Positions 1 to 9,556 of a stretch of 55,682 nt of DNA are shown piece after piece. The position numbers were made by a program, and so were the translations under genes. How positions within the stretch are numbered: the stretch's first letter is position 1; every line of letters begins with the position of its first letter. The notes below the pieces were generated by a model. The model did not search any database. It was not told the DNA's origin and worked only from the letters and a program-made list of their open reading frames with translations. Source of the DNA: Nemertoderma westbladi (Eukaryota > Xenacoelomorpha > Nemertodermatida > Nemertodermatidae); assembly GCA_032718475.1 (NCBI GenBank), contig JAUCBJ010002121.1, positions 1 through 55,682 of the forward strand, given 5' to 3'.

Positions 1-1023
1 TCCTGAACCATTTGAAGTGTTATGGGGCGTCCTCCAAGGAGACATACTTGCACCATTCTTGTTCATTATTGTGGTTGACTATGTTCTACGCATGTCCTTA
101 GATCATCATAATGATGACGGGGTGATGATAACTCCACCTACTGGCTCCAGAAGTCGAGGAAATCCTGCCAAGTACCTAACTGATCTAGACTTTGCTGATG
201 ACTTAGGAGTACTCTCAGAATCATTAGAGGGAGCCCAACGGCTCCTCAGCTCATTAGAACATGCTGCTTCTAGTGTTGATCTTATTATTAACTCCAGAAA
301 GACCAAAATTTTGACAGTTAACTTTGTTTGTCCTCAGCAAGTCTCTGATCGGATGAGCATAAGCTCAAAGGATGGTATGCCCGAGCATGTGGACGACTTC
401 TGTTACCTGGGATCATGGATCCGGAAGTCAGGTGAGGGAGGACCTTCGAATACGTAAGGGAAAGGCATGGGCAGCCTTGAATAGGCTATCCAGAATTTGG
501 AAGTCACCGAGAATTAATCGGAAACTTAAGGTCCGATTATTTAGAGCAGCAGTAGTTCCAGTACTCCTCTACGGGAGTCCATGCTGGGCTCTAACTGCTG
601 AGGACACCAAATCTCTGTATGGCACATTCACAAGAATACTACGCCGGGTTCATTGTGTCAAGTACAATGCACACATTTCCAACCAGACACTATATAACAT
701 TGGAGGTGTCTCATTGGTTCCCCCAAGCTTGACACTAGAACAAAATCGCCTCCGCTTTGCAGGACATTGCTTTCGCCGTGAGGACCAGCCAGTGCATAAT
801 CTTGTACTTTGGCAGCCTCATGGAGTGAATAAGCATGGTGGACAGCCCATGACTTTCTTGAGACGCATCTTAAAGGATACTGGCCTTGAAGATGCGGATG
901 ATCTAGCAAATGTCATGGGTGATAGGTAGTTGTGGCGGTGCAATTTTGTTGACAAGCCGGCACAGCATTCTAAAAAATGCAGCTGCAAAGCAGCATGCCG
1001 ATCCTAGTAGTAGTAGTAGTAGT
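1..1023 (+). mobile_element. 3' end of a LINE (non-LTR retrotransposon), copy 1
   Basis: The fragment is cut by the window edge and covers the end of the reverse-transcriptase ORF, a short 3' UTR and a terminal (TAG)n run at 1005-1023. The same family recurs at 23127-23412, 24740-24905, 45076-45219, 47976-48384 and 48385-50408. The 3' UTR string CAGCATGCCGATCCTAG just before the (TAG)n run is also found, inverted, at the 3' end of the 48385-50408 copy, so the boundary is well supported. A microsatellite tail instead of poly(A) is known for RTE-like and CR1/L2-like LINEs; I do not assign the clade. Confidence 0.85.
17..929 (+). pseudogene. LINE reverse transcriptase, C-terminal part, frameshifted
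   Basis: The first frame (17-457) contains the FADD form of the RT catalytic YxDD box, near residue 60, and ends in a YLGSWI block. Reading then shifts frame at about 430-450 (the second frame is open from 372 and stops at 929) and continues through the post-RT region typical of these LINEs (LLYGSPCW, RLRFAGHCFRRED, then a GxPxTFxRxxxxDTG-like segment). The same protein is open in one frame in the minus-strand copy at 48418-49962, which shows that this copy is a pseudogene. The N-terminal RT motifs and the endonuclease lie outside the window. Confidence 0.85.
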
Positions 1024-1570
1024 AATTCTCATGGAATGAGTGAGCGCCATCCAGAGACATATCGGCATTGGTATGCGCTAGGGGATTTATAAAGGACACA
1101 TCTCCGGAACTCTGTTCCCCGGAAACACGAAACTGAGACATCTAGACGTCCATATTGGTCTGCGATCTAAATATTTCCGACTATTGTCTTTAGGTCGGAT
1201 CTCACTGAATGTGATGTGAACTCTGTTAGGTTATAGTTTTGGTATGGCTGTTTACTGAATCAGACCTCATGCTGACTGGCTGAGGTTGGATGGAAAATGA
1301 AGATTGACGAGATTGTTACATTTAATGTCATCCTATTATTACTGTGAGTGCATGATACGTGAATCATACCTTAATGTTGCATTCTATGTAATGCGCTAGT
1401 AGACAATAATGCACTAGTAATAGGAAAGCAAGGCACCTGTCTAGGAATCAATATTCAATAAATTAATGATGTTAATGTATCAATTGTCACTACTAATGTA
1501 CATGCACCTGGACTGTGTAATATTTCTTTATGTGTTTAGTTTCTTCTATGCATTGCTTAACTGTTTTGCT
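1024..1570. other. Non-coding stretch, nothing recognised
   Basis: AT-rich sequence without a convincing ORF, repeat or RNA motif. It separates the LINE tail from the Penelope-like element. Confidence 0.5.
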
Positions 1571-1612
1571 CTGATGATGGCTATTATATATAATAGAAAC
1601 AATTGCCGTTTC
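1571..1612 (+). other. Hammerhead-ribozyme-like motif, upstream copy
   Basis: CTGATGA (1571-1577) is followed by a self-complementary run at 1581-1596 (CTATTATATATAATAG), then AAAC and a second complementary pair GAAAC/GTTTC (1596-1600 and 1608-1612). This resembles the CUGAUGA, stem II, GAAA, stem III order of a type I hammerhead, but I cannot build a convincing stem I, and the G of the GAAA box would also be used in the stem. It may be decayed. Confidence 0.35.
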
Positions 1613-1766
1613 AGTAAATAATTAAAATGGAATTAAGGGCTAATGGACATGAATAATAGAGGTGATTGTTGTCCCAGGTGGATATCGTAGTTTAAAACAG
1701 AATAGAATACAACTCTGAACACAACCATATACCGAAAACCAACCTTTACTGGTCTATACACACACT

Positions 1767-2486
1767 ATGATAGCTTTATTTCAGACAAATTTAAAGTTGC
1801 CCTCATTGCTACTGTTAATTTTTCGAATTTTTCACATTTGTACCAACTGGCGCCAATTTCAAACTCAAACAAATAAACTACATGACATTCTGTCCCTTAA
1901 CGGGTTTCCCAGTGAACTTATCTGGTCTGTCATTCACAGGGTCACCTCAAGACTAGGGGGGCCAGCCCGTCCCAAAATACCTTCGGTTGCCAAAAAACCA
2001 ATCTACTTAGTCCTACCTTACTTAGGCTACATGTCATCACAAATCAACCACAAACTTAAACTGATTTCTCATGCCTACCCGCAAATAGACTTCAAGATAA
2101 TTTTCAAACCCCACATCAGACTAGGCACCCACTTCCCGTTCAAGGACAGATTTCCAGCCGCGATGAGACCCGTTGTCTTGTACAAATTCAAGTGTGCCAG
2201 CTGTAATGCTGTCTACATCGGTAAAACCGAGCGACATTTTAAGACACGAGTCTGTGACCACCTGGGAGTCTCACCAAGAACGGGAAAGCCTGTGGCCAAC
2301 CCACAACACTCTGCAATACGGGATCACGCTATAGAGTATGACCACAAATATAATTACAATGATTTTAAAATAATAGGCAAGGCACAAAGTAATTACGACC
2401 TTCTAATTAAAGAAAGCATCACAATTGGCAGACAAAAACCCTCACTAAACATCCAAGGCACGTCCTTCCCGTTATTTCTATTTTAA
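1767..2486 (+). pseudogene. Penelope-like ORF, GIY-YIG endonuclease end
   Basis: The C-terminal half has the Penelope-type arrangement: a Cys pair (KFKCASCNAVYIGKTERHF, about residues 143-161) leading into the YIG core, an Arg six residues after YIGKTE, and downstream His and Glu residues (HAIEYDH, then LLIKESI about residue 212) that would complete a GIY-YIG active site. This nuclease nicks target DNA for integration. The N-terminal 130 residues resemble the PLE linker after the RT. The catalytic RT core is missing, so the element cannot move by itself. The start codon given is only the first ATG of the open frame. Confidence 0.75.
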
Positions 2487-2489
2487 AGG

Positions 2490-2531
2490 TGACCCCCCCC
2501 CCCCCAAACGCCCCCCCCCCCCCCTCCCCCC
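2490..2531. repeat. Poly(C)-rich tract
   Basis: Long runs of C interrupted by AAACG, T and G lie directly after the Penelope ORF stop. This is a low-complexity tract, probably unstable in length. Confidence 0.9.
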
Positions 2532-2777
2532 CGCCCACCAGCACTACTGCTCTCACACGTACCGGTTCACCTTACTGCTTACATTTTGTACATTTCAGTA
2601 TTTATCGCATGTTACAGACTGACGACCTACTTGTTGTTTTGTCTTATTTACACAATTCTAGGATCATAATAACTTTGTTTCATATTTACTACATTAAATA
2701 ATTAATTATTACTTTTTTTACAGTATGTTTATTTCGTAAAGTACTTTATATATTGCTAGTTTACACTGTTTATTTGG

Positions 2778-2816
2778 CTGATGATGATGAATGTATTTCG
2801 TCGAAACGTTCCGTTT
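2778..2816 (+). other. Hammerhead-ribozyme-like motif, downstream copy
   Basis: CTGATGA at 2778-2784 is followed by a possible 5-bp stem (2786-2790 with 2798-2802), GAAACG and a short ACG/CGT stem III closed by TTC, then TT, in the order expected of a type I hammerhead. One extra T sits before stem II, and stem I is not obvious. Its position after the GIY-YIG ORF and its twin at 1571 suggest a Penelope pLTR. Confidence 0.4.
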
Positions 2817-3490
2817 GAATTAATTGAAATATAATGTTAACATGAATAATATTTTGGTTAATTTTTATCTTCATTATTTTTCTTCACTTTCCGCTTCTAT
2901 ATCAACAATAATTGAATTGATAATAATAATTCAATAATTTGAATTCGGACTAGGGTTTTAGGAATGGTACCCAGTTGCTGTCTTTGTGTTCTGCATCGGG
3001 CTCCACCATAAGCTCATGCTCTTGAAAATCGCCCCAGAATTGAATACATTGAACATATTAGTGATGGGAAAAGTGAATTAGGTTCTGGTTGACTTCATGG
3101 GATTTATAAATTCTTGTAAGGAGATTGGCAAAATGCTTATGAGAGCAAGTTTGATTACTCGATCTGATATTATCATACCATATTATCATAGTATCCTTCT
3201 CTATCAAAATCACTGCACTTGCTTATTACACCTCTTGGGTTCACTAATAAACTCAAAAATTGCCTGGCTCTGTCTAAGCTCATTCACACCCCCAAGACTG
3301 GCCTAGCCTTCAACACACCCAAGCTGATAATGTGTAGACAATGCATAATGTATTGAAATATATATTTAACAATGCCATCTAAGGCAGCAGTCAACACTCA
3401 CATCTAGGCCTACATACATTGCTACATAATGTAGTTCAACAACCAGTTCAATGCGGGTTCAATTTTAATGATTCGATGTTGAGTTGATAC

Positions 3491-3739
3491 ATGATGAATA
3501 ATGATGGGGGCTTGTTATTACCGCGTATATTATATGTTCCCAGATCCCTGCATGTCTGTTATTCGTTGTGTGATTTGAAAATTGAGACTGGAAGGTGGTC
3601 AAGGCTGCCGAGAGAGAACCGTGTGTGCTGCTGCGATAACCAATCGGTGCAGACAGAGGCACACGTTCTTCTTCATTGTCCCATTTCCAAACCGTTTCGT
3701 GTTACTCCCTATTTTCACACCGATCTTATTTTTTCATGA
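3491..3739 (+). pseudogene. Retroelement C-terminal zinc-binding remnant
   Basis: An 82-codon frame holds a stretch (LKIETGRWSRLPRENRVCCC, then EAHVLLHCP) with the layout of the zinc-binding segment that follows the RT in several LINE families: an Arg-rich lead, a Cys cluster, and HVLLHCP. About 120 bp further, at 3877-3910, ATCTTGTATCTTGTATCTTG followed by an A-rich end looks like a retroelement 3' terminus. RT, endonuclease and any upstream ORF are absent. Confidence 0.6.
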
Positions 3740-3910
3740 TTACCGGAATTTTTCAAAGTAAGGAATTGTATGTAATGTGTAAGTATATAGAGCGTGTTTT
3801 AGATAGTAGGGATTAATTAAATTAGGTAAGATTATATTAGTTTAGATTATATTAATTAGAAAGTGAAATATTTATGCATCTTGTATCTTGTATCTTGAAA
3901 TTGAATAAAC

Positions 3911-4743
3911 TTACCATTGTTATCCCTGGTAATCAAGTTCCAGACACCACCTTTGTAATGGCACTATTTTACAGTAATAAGATGTTGATGACAATCTGTG
4001 TTTGCCAGGTGTTTCCAGCCTACCTAACCTCAGTGATCGAAAGAGATACGTGATAAAACCATATTACTTCCCCTGGTGAAATGGCAAAACCTACAATTTC
4101 GCTGCTTTCTATTCATCTGATGGCCAATCTGGTGTTCAGTTTTCACATGGTTCATCAGTCATCAGGACATTCACCAAGTATTGGAGCCTTCCTTTGACTA
4201 TTATTTGCTTTTTTATTAATTCTACCCCATCTTTTCTACTCCCTTATTTATATTTTAATAAATATACCATTGTCTGCCGCCATTTTACATCTTAATTCAT
4301 ATTCTATTATAGACCTTTAATAACATTTTTGTTACTTTTTATCGTATGAGTTATTATAATGAACGATTATTTATATATTTCTTTGTATTATATGACTGTA
4401 ACGGCTATTGAAGAAACACTGTGTAATAATTTTTGTGGGATTTCTCGAATTTTAGATTAGGAATTAATTGATCGTCAAATGAGACGATTTTTATTATTAT
4501 TATTATTTTTTAATCTAATATTGTTCTCGTCTCCTAGGTTGCAACAATAATTATTTACGGTACATATATATACAGTATATACACAGAATATATATTTTGA
4601 ATACAATTTGGTATCCAAATTTCACGATGGTCTTCGTGTTAGTTTTTATTATTTTTTCTCTATTTGCCTTCTATGCAATTTCTGTTTCGTGTTGATTCTT
4701 TGAGTGTGCCTCATTTGTACAGTAAATTGTCTTATAGATTTAA
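3911..4743. other. AT-rich non-coding stretch
   Basis: No ORF with recognisable content and no clear repeat was found. It ends at the TTAA that flanks the next element. Confidence 0.5.
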
Positions 4744-5522
4744 GGGGGGTATCACCGCGACTGCAAAATTTTCAAATTTTCTGAAAATTTTTGAAATTTT
4801 TTTTCTTCTACTTTTGTGGTTTCATAGAATGTCTTTCATGTGGTGACATCGGTTTTTACCATTGAATAATTTTCCACCACAAAACATAACTTTTCTACAA
4901 CATAATTTATTGATTATATTCATGACTCTCCGTATAAAACAACCTTTTTCTCAGTTTGCTGATTTTGAAATTTATCATCACTAAATTCCGTACTACTTCT
5001 TTATTTTTCACTCAATTTTTATCAAACATATACCAAAATGTTCAGCAGCTTTAAGGCTACAATCGTGAGTATTAGTTTTGTAAAATATGTCCATTTGAAT
5101 GTTCTATGATCCATTATATAACTGCTTCTCTTTGTCTATCTCAAAATATATGATGCCCGAAATTTAGCCCGAACATACTAAAACCCTCATAAATTTTTCA
5201 AAACAATAATTTTGTATTGAAATTTTCACAGAAGATAGCCTACATATCTAGGTTCATTGGGCCAAACTCTTGGACCGAGAACTGCAACCCGGTTGGTACT
5301 ACAGATCCTTCTACATGAGATATTTTTCATTAAAATCCTCAAAATCTTTCCAAATTTTGAAAAAACCGACTTGCACAAAAAGTCCCATATTTTTCGAACA
5401 AAATGGTTTGTGAAGGTATCCATACTCAGTTTTCTTAGTTAAAGATAACAGATAATTGTAGCAGAGTATCAGAACAGTACCTATAAAAATAAAAAAAATA
5501 TATATTTGGGGTGATACCCCCT
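4744..5522. mobile_element. MITE with 13-bp terminal inverted repeats and TTAA target duplication
   Basis: The left end GGGGGGTATCACC (4744-4756) and the right end GGTGATACCCCCT (5510-5522) are inverted copies with one mismatch. TTAA lies directly outside each end (4740-4743 and 5523-5526). TTAA duplication is diagnostic of piggyBac and Kolobok superfamily elements; the G-rich terminus fits Kolobok-like better, but this is inference. The 779-bp interior has no transposase, so it is non-autonomous. Confidence 0.7.
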
Positions 5523-5579
5523 TTAACTTTATGGGTCAGTATGTATAAATATTTTCACTCATTTTATATTTTAAATTAC

Positions 5580-5790
5580 TTATAGACGCGGCGCAGTCCA
5601 GCACACTATTTCGAGTATTCGCGTGATACCCACGAACTAGTGGCACTAGCTACTATGTGGAGCTCACACGAATTCGGATCCACACCATAAATATTGTAAT
5701 TCGATCTATCTTGTGTTTGTTATTATGTTGGTGTTGGGTCTATCGCTCCTTATTATGTTGAAATGAAATAAAATCAATCAATCAATCAAA
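5580..5790 (+). mobile_element. Possible LINE 3' tail with (AATC)n end
   Basis: A GC-richer block (5583-5690) runs into AAATGAAATAAAATCAATCAATCAATCAA, a tetranucleotide tail like those ending several LINE families. No coding remnant is visible, so only the tail supports the call. Confidence 0.25.
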
Positions 5791-6130
5791 TGAGAGTACA
5801 CCATTATACTTAATACAACAGCCTTTTTTTTTTAGCAAGTTGGAGACCCCCCCCCCCTCAATTGTAATCAAATGCTACGAAATTTGGTATGAAGATAGTT
5901 CGTCAACCTTTCATTAAATTCTTTAACATTGAGTAAGGCAGCATCAGGAGTTGAAGAGTACACCAATTGGAATTGCTGTAACTATGGAAGCAATATATAG
6001 TAAAATAGTGGAGTTCAATTTATTTTGTAACATAATTTCTTTTCATCTTTTATTAAATAATTAATTAACAAAAAAGTAACAATATTAAGTTAATTAATCG
6101 ATTAAAATTAAGTATCACATGGGAAAATAA

Positions 6131-6162
6131 AGGCGGAGTAGCTCAGTTGGTTGAAACGCCAG
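6131..6162 (+). other. tRNA 5'-half-like sequence
   Basis: GGCGGAGTAGCTCAGTTGG carries an internal A-box promoter pattern as in a tRNA 5' half. No anticodon arm, B box or acceptor 3' strand follows; the satellite begins instead. It may be a SINE head or a truncated tRNA gene, not a functional tRNA. Confidence 0.4.
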
Positions 6163-6176
6163 GCCTTCCTTCTATT

Positions 6177-7616
6177 GGTAGAGCCACTCCTACCTTTAGG
6201 TAGCGGATAGGGTAGAGCCACTCCTACCTTTAGGTAGCGGATAGGGTAGAGCCACTCCTACCTTCGGGTAGCGGATAGGGTAGAGCCATTCCTACCTTCG
6301 AGTAGCGGATAGGGTAGAGCCACTCCTACCTTTAGGTAGCGGATAGGGTAGAGCCACTCCTACCTTCGGGTAGCGGATAGGGTAGAGCCATTCCTACCTT
6401 CGAGTAGCGGATAGGGTAGAGCCACTCCTACCTTCGGGTAGTAGATAGGGTAGAGCCACTCCTACCTTTAGGTAGCGGATAGGGTAGAGCCACTCCTACC
6501 TTCGGGTAGCGGATAGGGTAGAGCCATTCCTACCTTCGAGTAGCGGATAGGGTAGAGCCACTCCTACCTTCGGGTAGTAGATAGGGTAGAGCCACTCCTA
6601 CCTTTGGGTAGCGGATAGGGTAGAGCCACTCCTACCTTCGGGTAGCGGATAGGGTAGAGCCATTCCTACCTTCGGGTAGCGGATAGGGTAGAGCCATTCC
6701 TACCTTCGAGTAGCGGATAGGGTAGAGCCACTCCTACCTTCGGGTAGTAGATAGGGTAGAGCCACTCCTACCTTTGGGTAGCGGATAGGGTAGAGCCACT
6801 CCTACCTTCGGGTAGCGGATAGGGTTTTGCCATTCCTACCTTCGAGTAGCGGATAGGGTAGAGCCACTCCTACCTTCGGGTAGTAGATAGGGTAGAGCCA
6901 CTCCTACCTTTGGGTAGCGGATAGGGTAGAGCCACTCCTACCTTCGGGTAGCGGATAGGGTAGAGTCATTCCTACCTTCGAGTAGCGGATAGGGTAGAGC
7001 CACTCCTACCTTCGGGTAGTAGATAGGGTAGAGCCACTCCTACCTTTGGGTAGCGGATAGGGTAGAGCCACTCCTACCTTCGGGTAGCGGATAGGGTAGA
7101 GCCATTCCTACCTTCGAGTAGCGGATAGGGTAGAGCCACTCCTACCTTCGGGTAGTAGATAGGGTAGAGCCACTCCTACCTTTGGGTAGCGGATAGGGTA
7201 GAGCCACTCCTACCTTCGGGTAGCGGATAGGGTAGAGCCATTCCTACCTTCGAGTAGCGGATAGGGTAGAGCCACTTCTACCTTCGGGTAGTAGATAGGG
7301 TAGAGCCACTCCTACCTTTGGGTAGCGGATAGGGTAGAGCCACTCCTACCTTCGGGTAGCAGATATGGTAGAGCCATTCCTACCTTCGAGTAGCGGATAG
7401 GGTAGAGCCACTCCTACCTTCGGGTAGTAGATAGGGTAGAGCCACTCCTACCTTTGGGTAGCGGATAGGGTAGAGCCACTCCTACCTTCGGGTTGCGGAT
7501 AGGGTAGAGCCACTCCTACCTCCGTGCAGCGGATATGGTAGAGCCACCCCTACCTTCGGGTAGCGGATATGGTAGAGCCACTCCTACCTTCGGGTACCGG
7601 ATAGGGTAGAGCCACT
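6177..7616. repeat. 34-bp satellite array, left block, about 42 units
   Basis: The unit starts TAGAGCCACTCCTACC and ends GCGGATAGGG, and repeats every 34 bp (for example starts at 6179 and 6213). Each unit contains CTACC, a 4-base loop (TTCG, TTTG or TTTA) and GGTAG, an inverted repeat whose RNA would be a UUCG-type hairpin. From about 6315 four subtypes follow each other in fixed order (loop TTTA/TTTG; TTCGGG with GCGG; CATTCC with TTCGAG; TTCGGG with GTAG), giving a 136-bp higher-order repeat. BEL-1 interrupts the array at 7616. Confidence 0.95.
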
Positions 7617-9122
7617 TGTTCGCGGTATTTCAACTTTTCATAACGCGAGTTGAATATTTTTTGTATTTATTAAAAATGATTATTCCGATATTACTATTGG
7701 GTGCGGGACCATGGGTTTTGGGCACATTCTATAAACTGGGGGCGATTTATGGGCGAACTTTGGGGCGACTTACAGGGTACGGGACTAATTTCATGTTTAT
7801 AAGGGCCAAGGGGGGATGGAAAATTCAAGCAGTATTCAGGTTAGCCTGATTACTATTAGGCCCTGGCCAACTTCCTGCTGCCTGTAGAGGTGGATTTGGT
7901 AACGCGCCAGGCCTAAAGGACAAGGACTGCCCTTAGTGGTCCCTGGCCAACAGCAGTTATTACGAGCCTGAAAAGGACATCGGAACGCCGGCTGCTTGCG
8001 TCAGGGATTTGCGACGGGAAACGACAGCCCCCTTAGCCAAGCCGTACTGGTTCTCGATGACCGATCCCTTCGGGGTTCGCGAGGGGTGGGACGGACACGC
8101 GAAAGGGCGGCTGACTTACAGAGGAAGGGTTTGACGAGGACTGCCCTTAGCAGTCTCTGGTCAACAACAGTTATTACGAGCCTGAAAAGGACATCGGAAC
8201 GCCGGCTGCCGGGATTGTACCAGGGATTTTCGACGGGAACCGACGACAGACCCCTTAGCCAAGCCGTACTGGTTCTCGATGATTGTTCCCTTCGGGGTTC
8301 GTGAGGGGTGGGATGGACACGTGACGGGGTCGAAAGACAAAGGACTGGACTCTACTGGCCTACCAACTGTTCGGAGCAGTTTCTCGGCTGCCGAAGCGAC
8401 TACGAGCCTGAAAGGGACTCGGAAAGCCTAGGTGGTTGGGTTTCTGCGATGAACCGACGGACCCCTAGCCAAGCCGTACTGGTTCTCGATGATCGAACCC
8501 TTCGGGGTTCGGGAGGGGTGGGGCGGACACGCGAACGGGTCCACCGACACGACAGACTCCTAGCCAAGCCGTACTGGTTCTCGATGACTGATCCCTTCGG
8601 GGTTTGAGAGGGGTGGTACGGATACGCGACAGAGTCTACCGACTGGACCGACCCTTAGCCAAGCCATGCTGGTTCTCGATGATCGATCCCTTCGGGGTTC
8701 GGGAGGGGTGGAACGGACACGCGACAGGGTCGACCGACACCGACACTACGGCATCAAGACTAGGACCGAGGGAAAATCTGGGGAACATTAGTTAGGCTAA
8801 AATCTGAGCGAACAGTGGGTAATTAAATAATATACTGTAGGGATTTATATTGTCGTGTATAATTATTGTGAATATTTGGTGTATATTGATTTGGGGAAGC
8901 CCAAAATTATTCTCAATCAGGATTGTAACAGGGTTCAGTGAGATTAACTACATTAAAGAATATATCCAACCAATGCAGCTTTTTCTCAACCGCAATCCTG
9001 CATCTAAGAAATTCCTCCTTCTCCACAATCAATATCCGGTGACTGGCCGGGACTCCGTGGTCTGTAAAGCCCCGCCTCCAGCATCGGCGTTTTTCCCCCC
9101 TGGTGTCGGGATAACGGCAACA
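7617..9122 (+). repeat. BEL-1 5' LTR
   Basis: It matches 20281-21781 with about 14 substitutions and one 5-bp indel by eye. The central part (about 7920-8730) contains five copies of a roughly 70-bp block with GCCAAGCCGTACTGG and a UUCG-type hairpin (8063, 8284, 8494, 8589, 8684) and three copies of an ACGAGCCTGAAA element (7962, 8176, 8402). The end is TA-rich and then CCCCCCTGGTGTCGGGATAACG before the terminal CA. Ten of the substitutions remove CpGs that the 3' LTR keeps. Confidence 0.95.
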
Positions 9123-9556
9123 AAATTGAGAATAATTGGGTCAATTTGACAGGGTGTCAAAATTGAGAATAAAACGCGGCCAACTTCAACTGGTGGAAGT
9201 TGAGAATCCTACAATACCCTTCAAAACTCTCTACGTGCTTGCCAGCACCCACTACGAGGAAACTCTGGTATTTGAGTTAAGACTAAGTCGTGGTTTAATT
9301 AATCAACAAACTCGATCTAACCTACTCGTAGTCGGCAGATCACATATTTGGAGAGTTGTTAACAGGGAATGGAAGTATCGATCACACCCATTGATATAAT
9401 CCAAGTTGAGCCAGGAATCTGGCACGTCGAGGTTGAAGTATAAGGAACGAACGTCGGACGATTCAGGATTACCGTTCGGGTGGTCCAAGCTGAGTACAAT
9501 ACCTACGAGGAACTGTTTTATGATATCGCATATCTAGCCATCGACGAGGCGCTACA
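9123..9556 (+). other. BEL-1 untranslated leader
   Basis: The segment from LTR to gag ATG. It contains CAAAATTGAGAATAA twice (9121-9135, overlapping the LTR edge, and 9158-9172); the same 15-mer recurs at 17161-17175 before the extra ORF. No TGG-type primer-binding site is seen directly at the LTR edge; a PBS-like TGGTGTCGGGATAACG sits at 9101-9116 inside the LTR end. An 87-codon ORF (9136-9399) has no recognisable content. Confidence 0.6.

Larger units (their letters stand above)
1571..2816 (+). mobile_element. Truncated Penelope-like element (PLE)
   Basis: An ORF ending in a GIY-YIG endonuclease domain (1767-2486) is flanked at 1571-1612 and 2778-2816 by two sequences of the same architecture: CTGATGATG, a small hairpin, AAAC, then CCGTTT and an AATTAA-rich run. 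Penelope-like elements are known to have terminal pLTR repeats carrying hammerhead ribozyme motifs and a C-terminal GIY-YIG nuclease. Most of the RT is absent, so this is a defective copy. Outer limits are set only by the two motifs and are approximate. Confidence 0.65.

Noticed and set aside
6131-6162. Functional tRNA gene
   Set aside because: Only the 5' half with an A box is present; satellite sequence replaces the rest.
6177-7616. CRISPR-like array (short palindromic repeats at regular spacing)
   Set aside because: There are no unique spacers. The whole 34-bp unit repeats, the context is animal DNA, and a higher-order satellite explains it.
7996-8795. Several overlapping ORFs in the BEL-1 LTR (and copies at 20660-21454)
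   Set aside because: They follow the tandem hairpin units, switch frames between units and differ between LTRs by indel. They are better read as structured non-coding LTR sequence.
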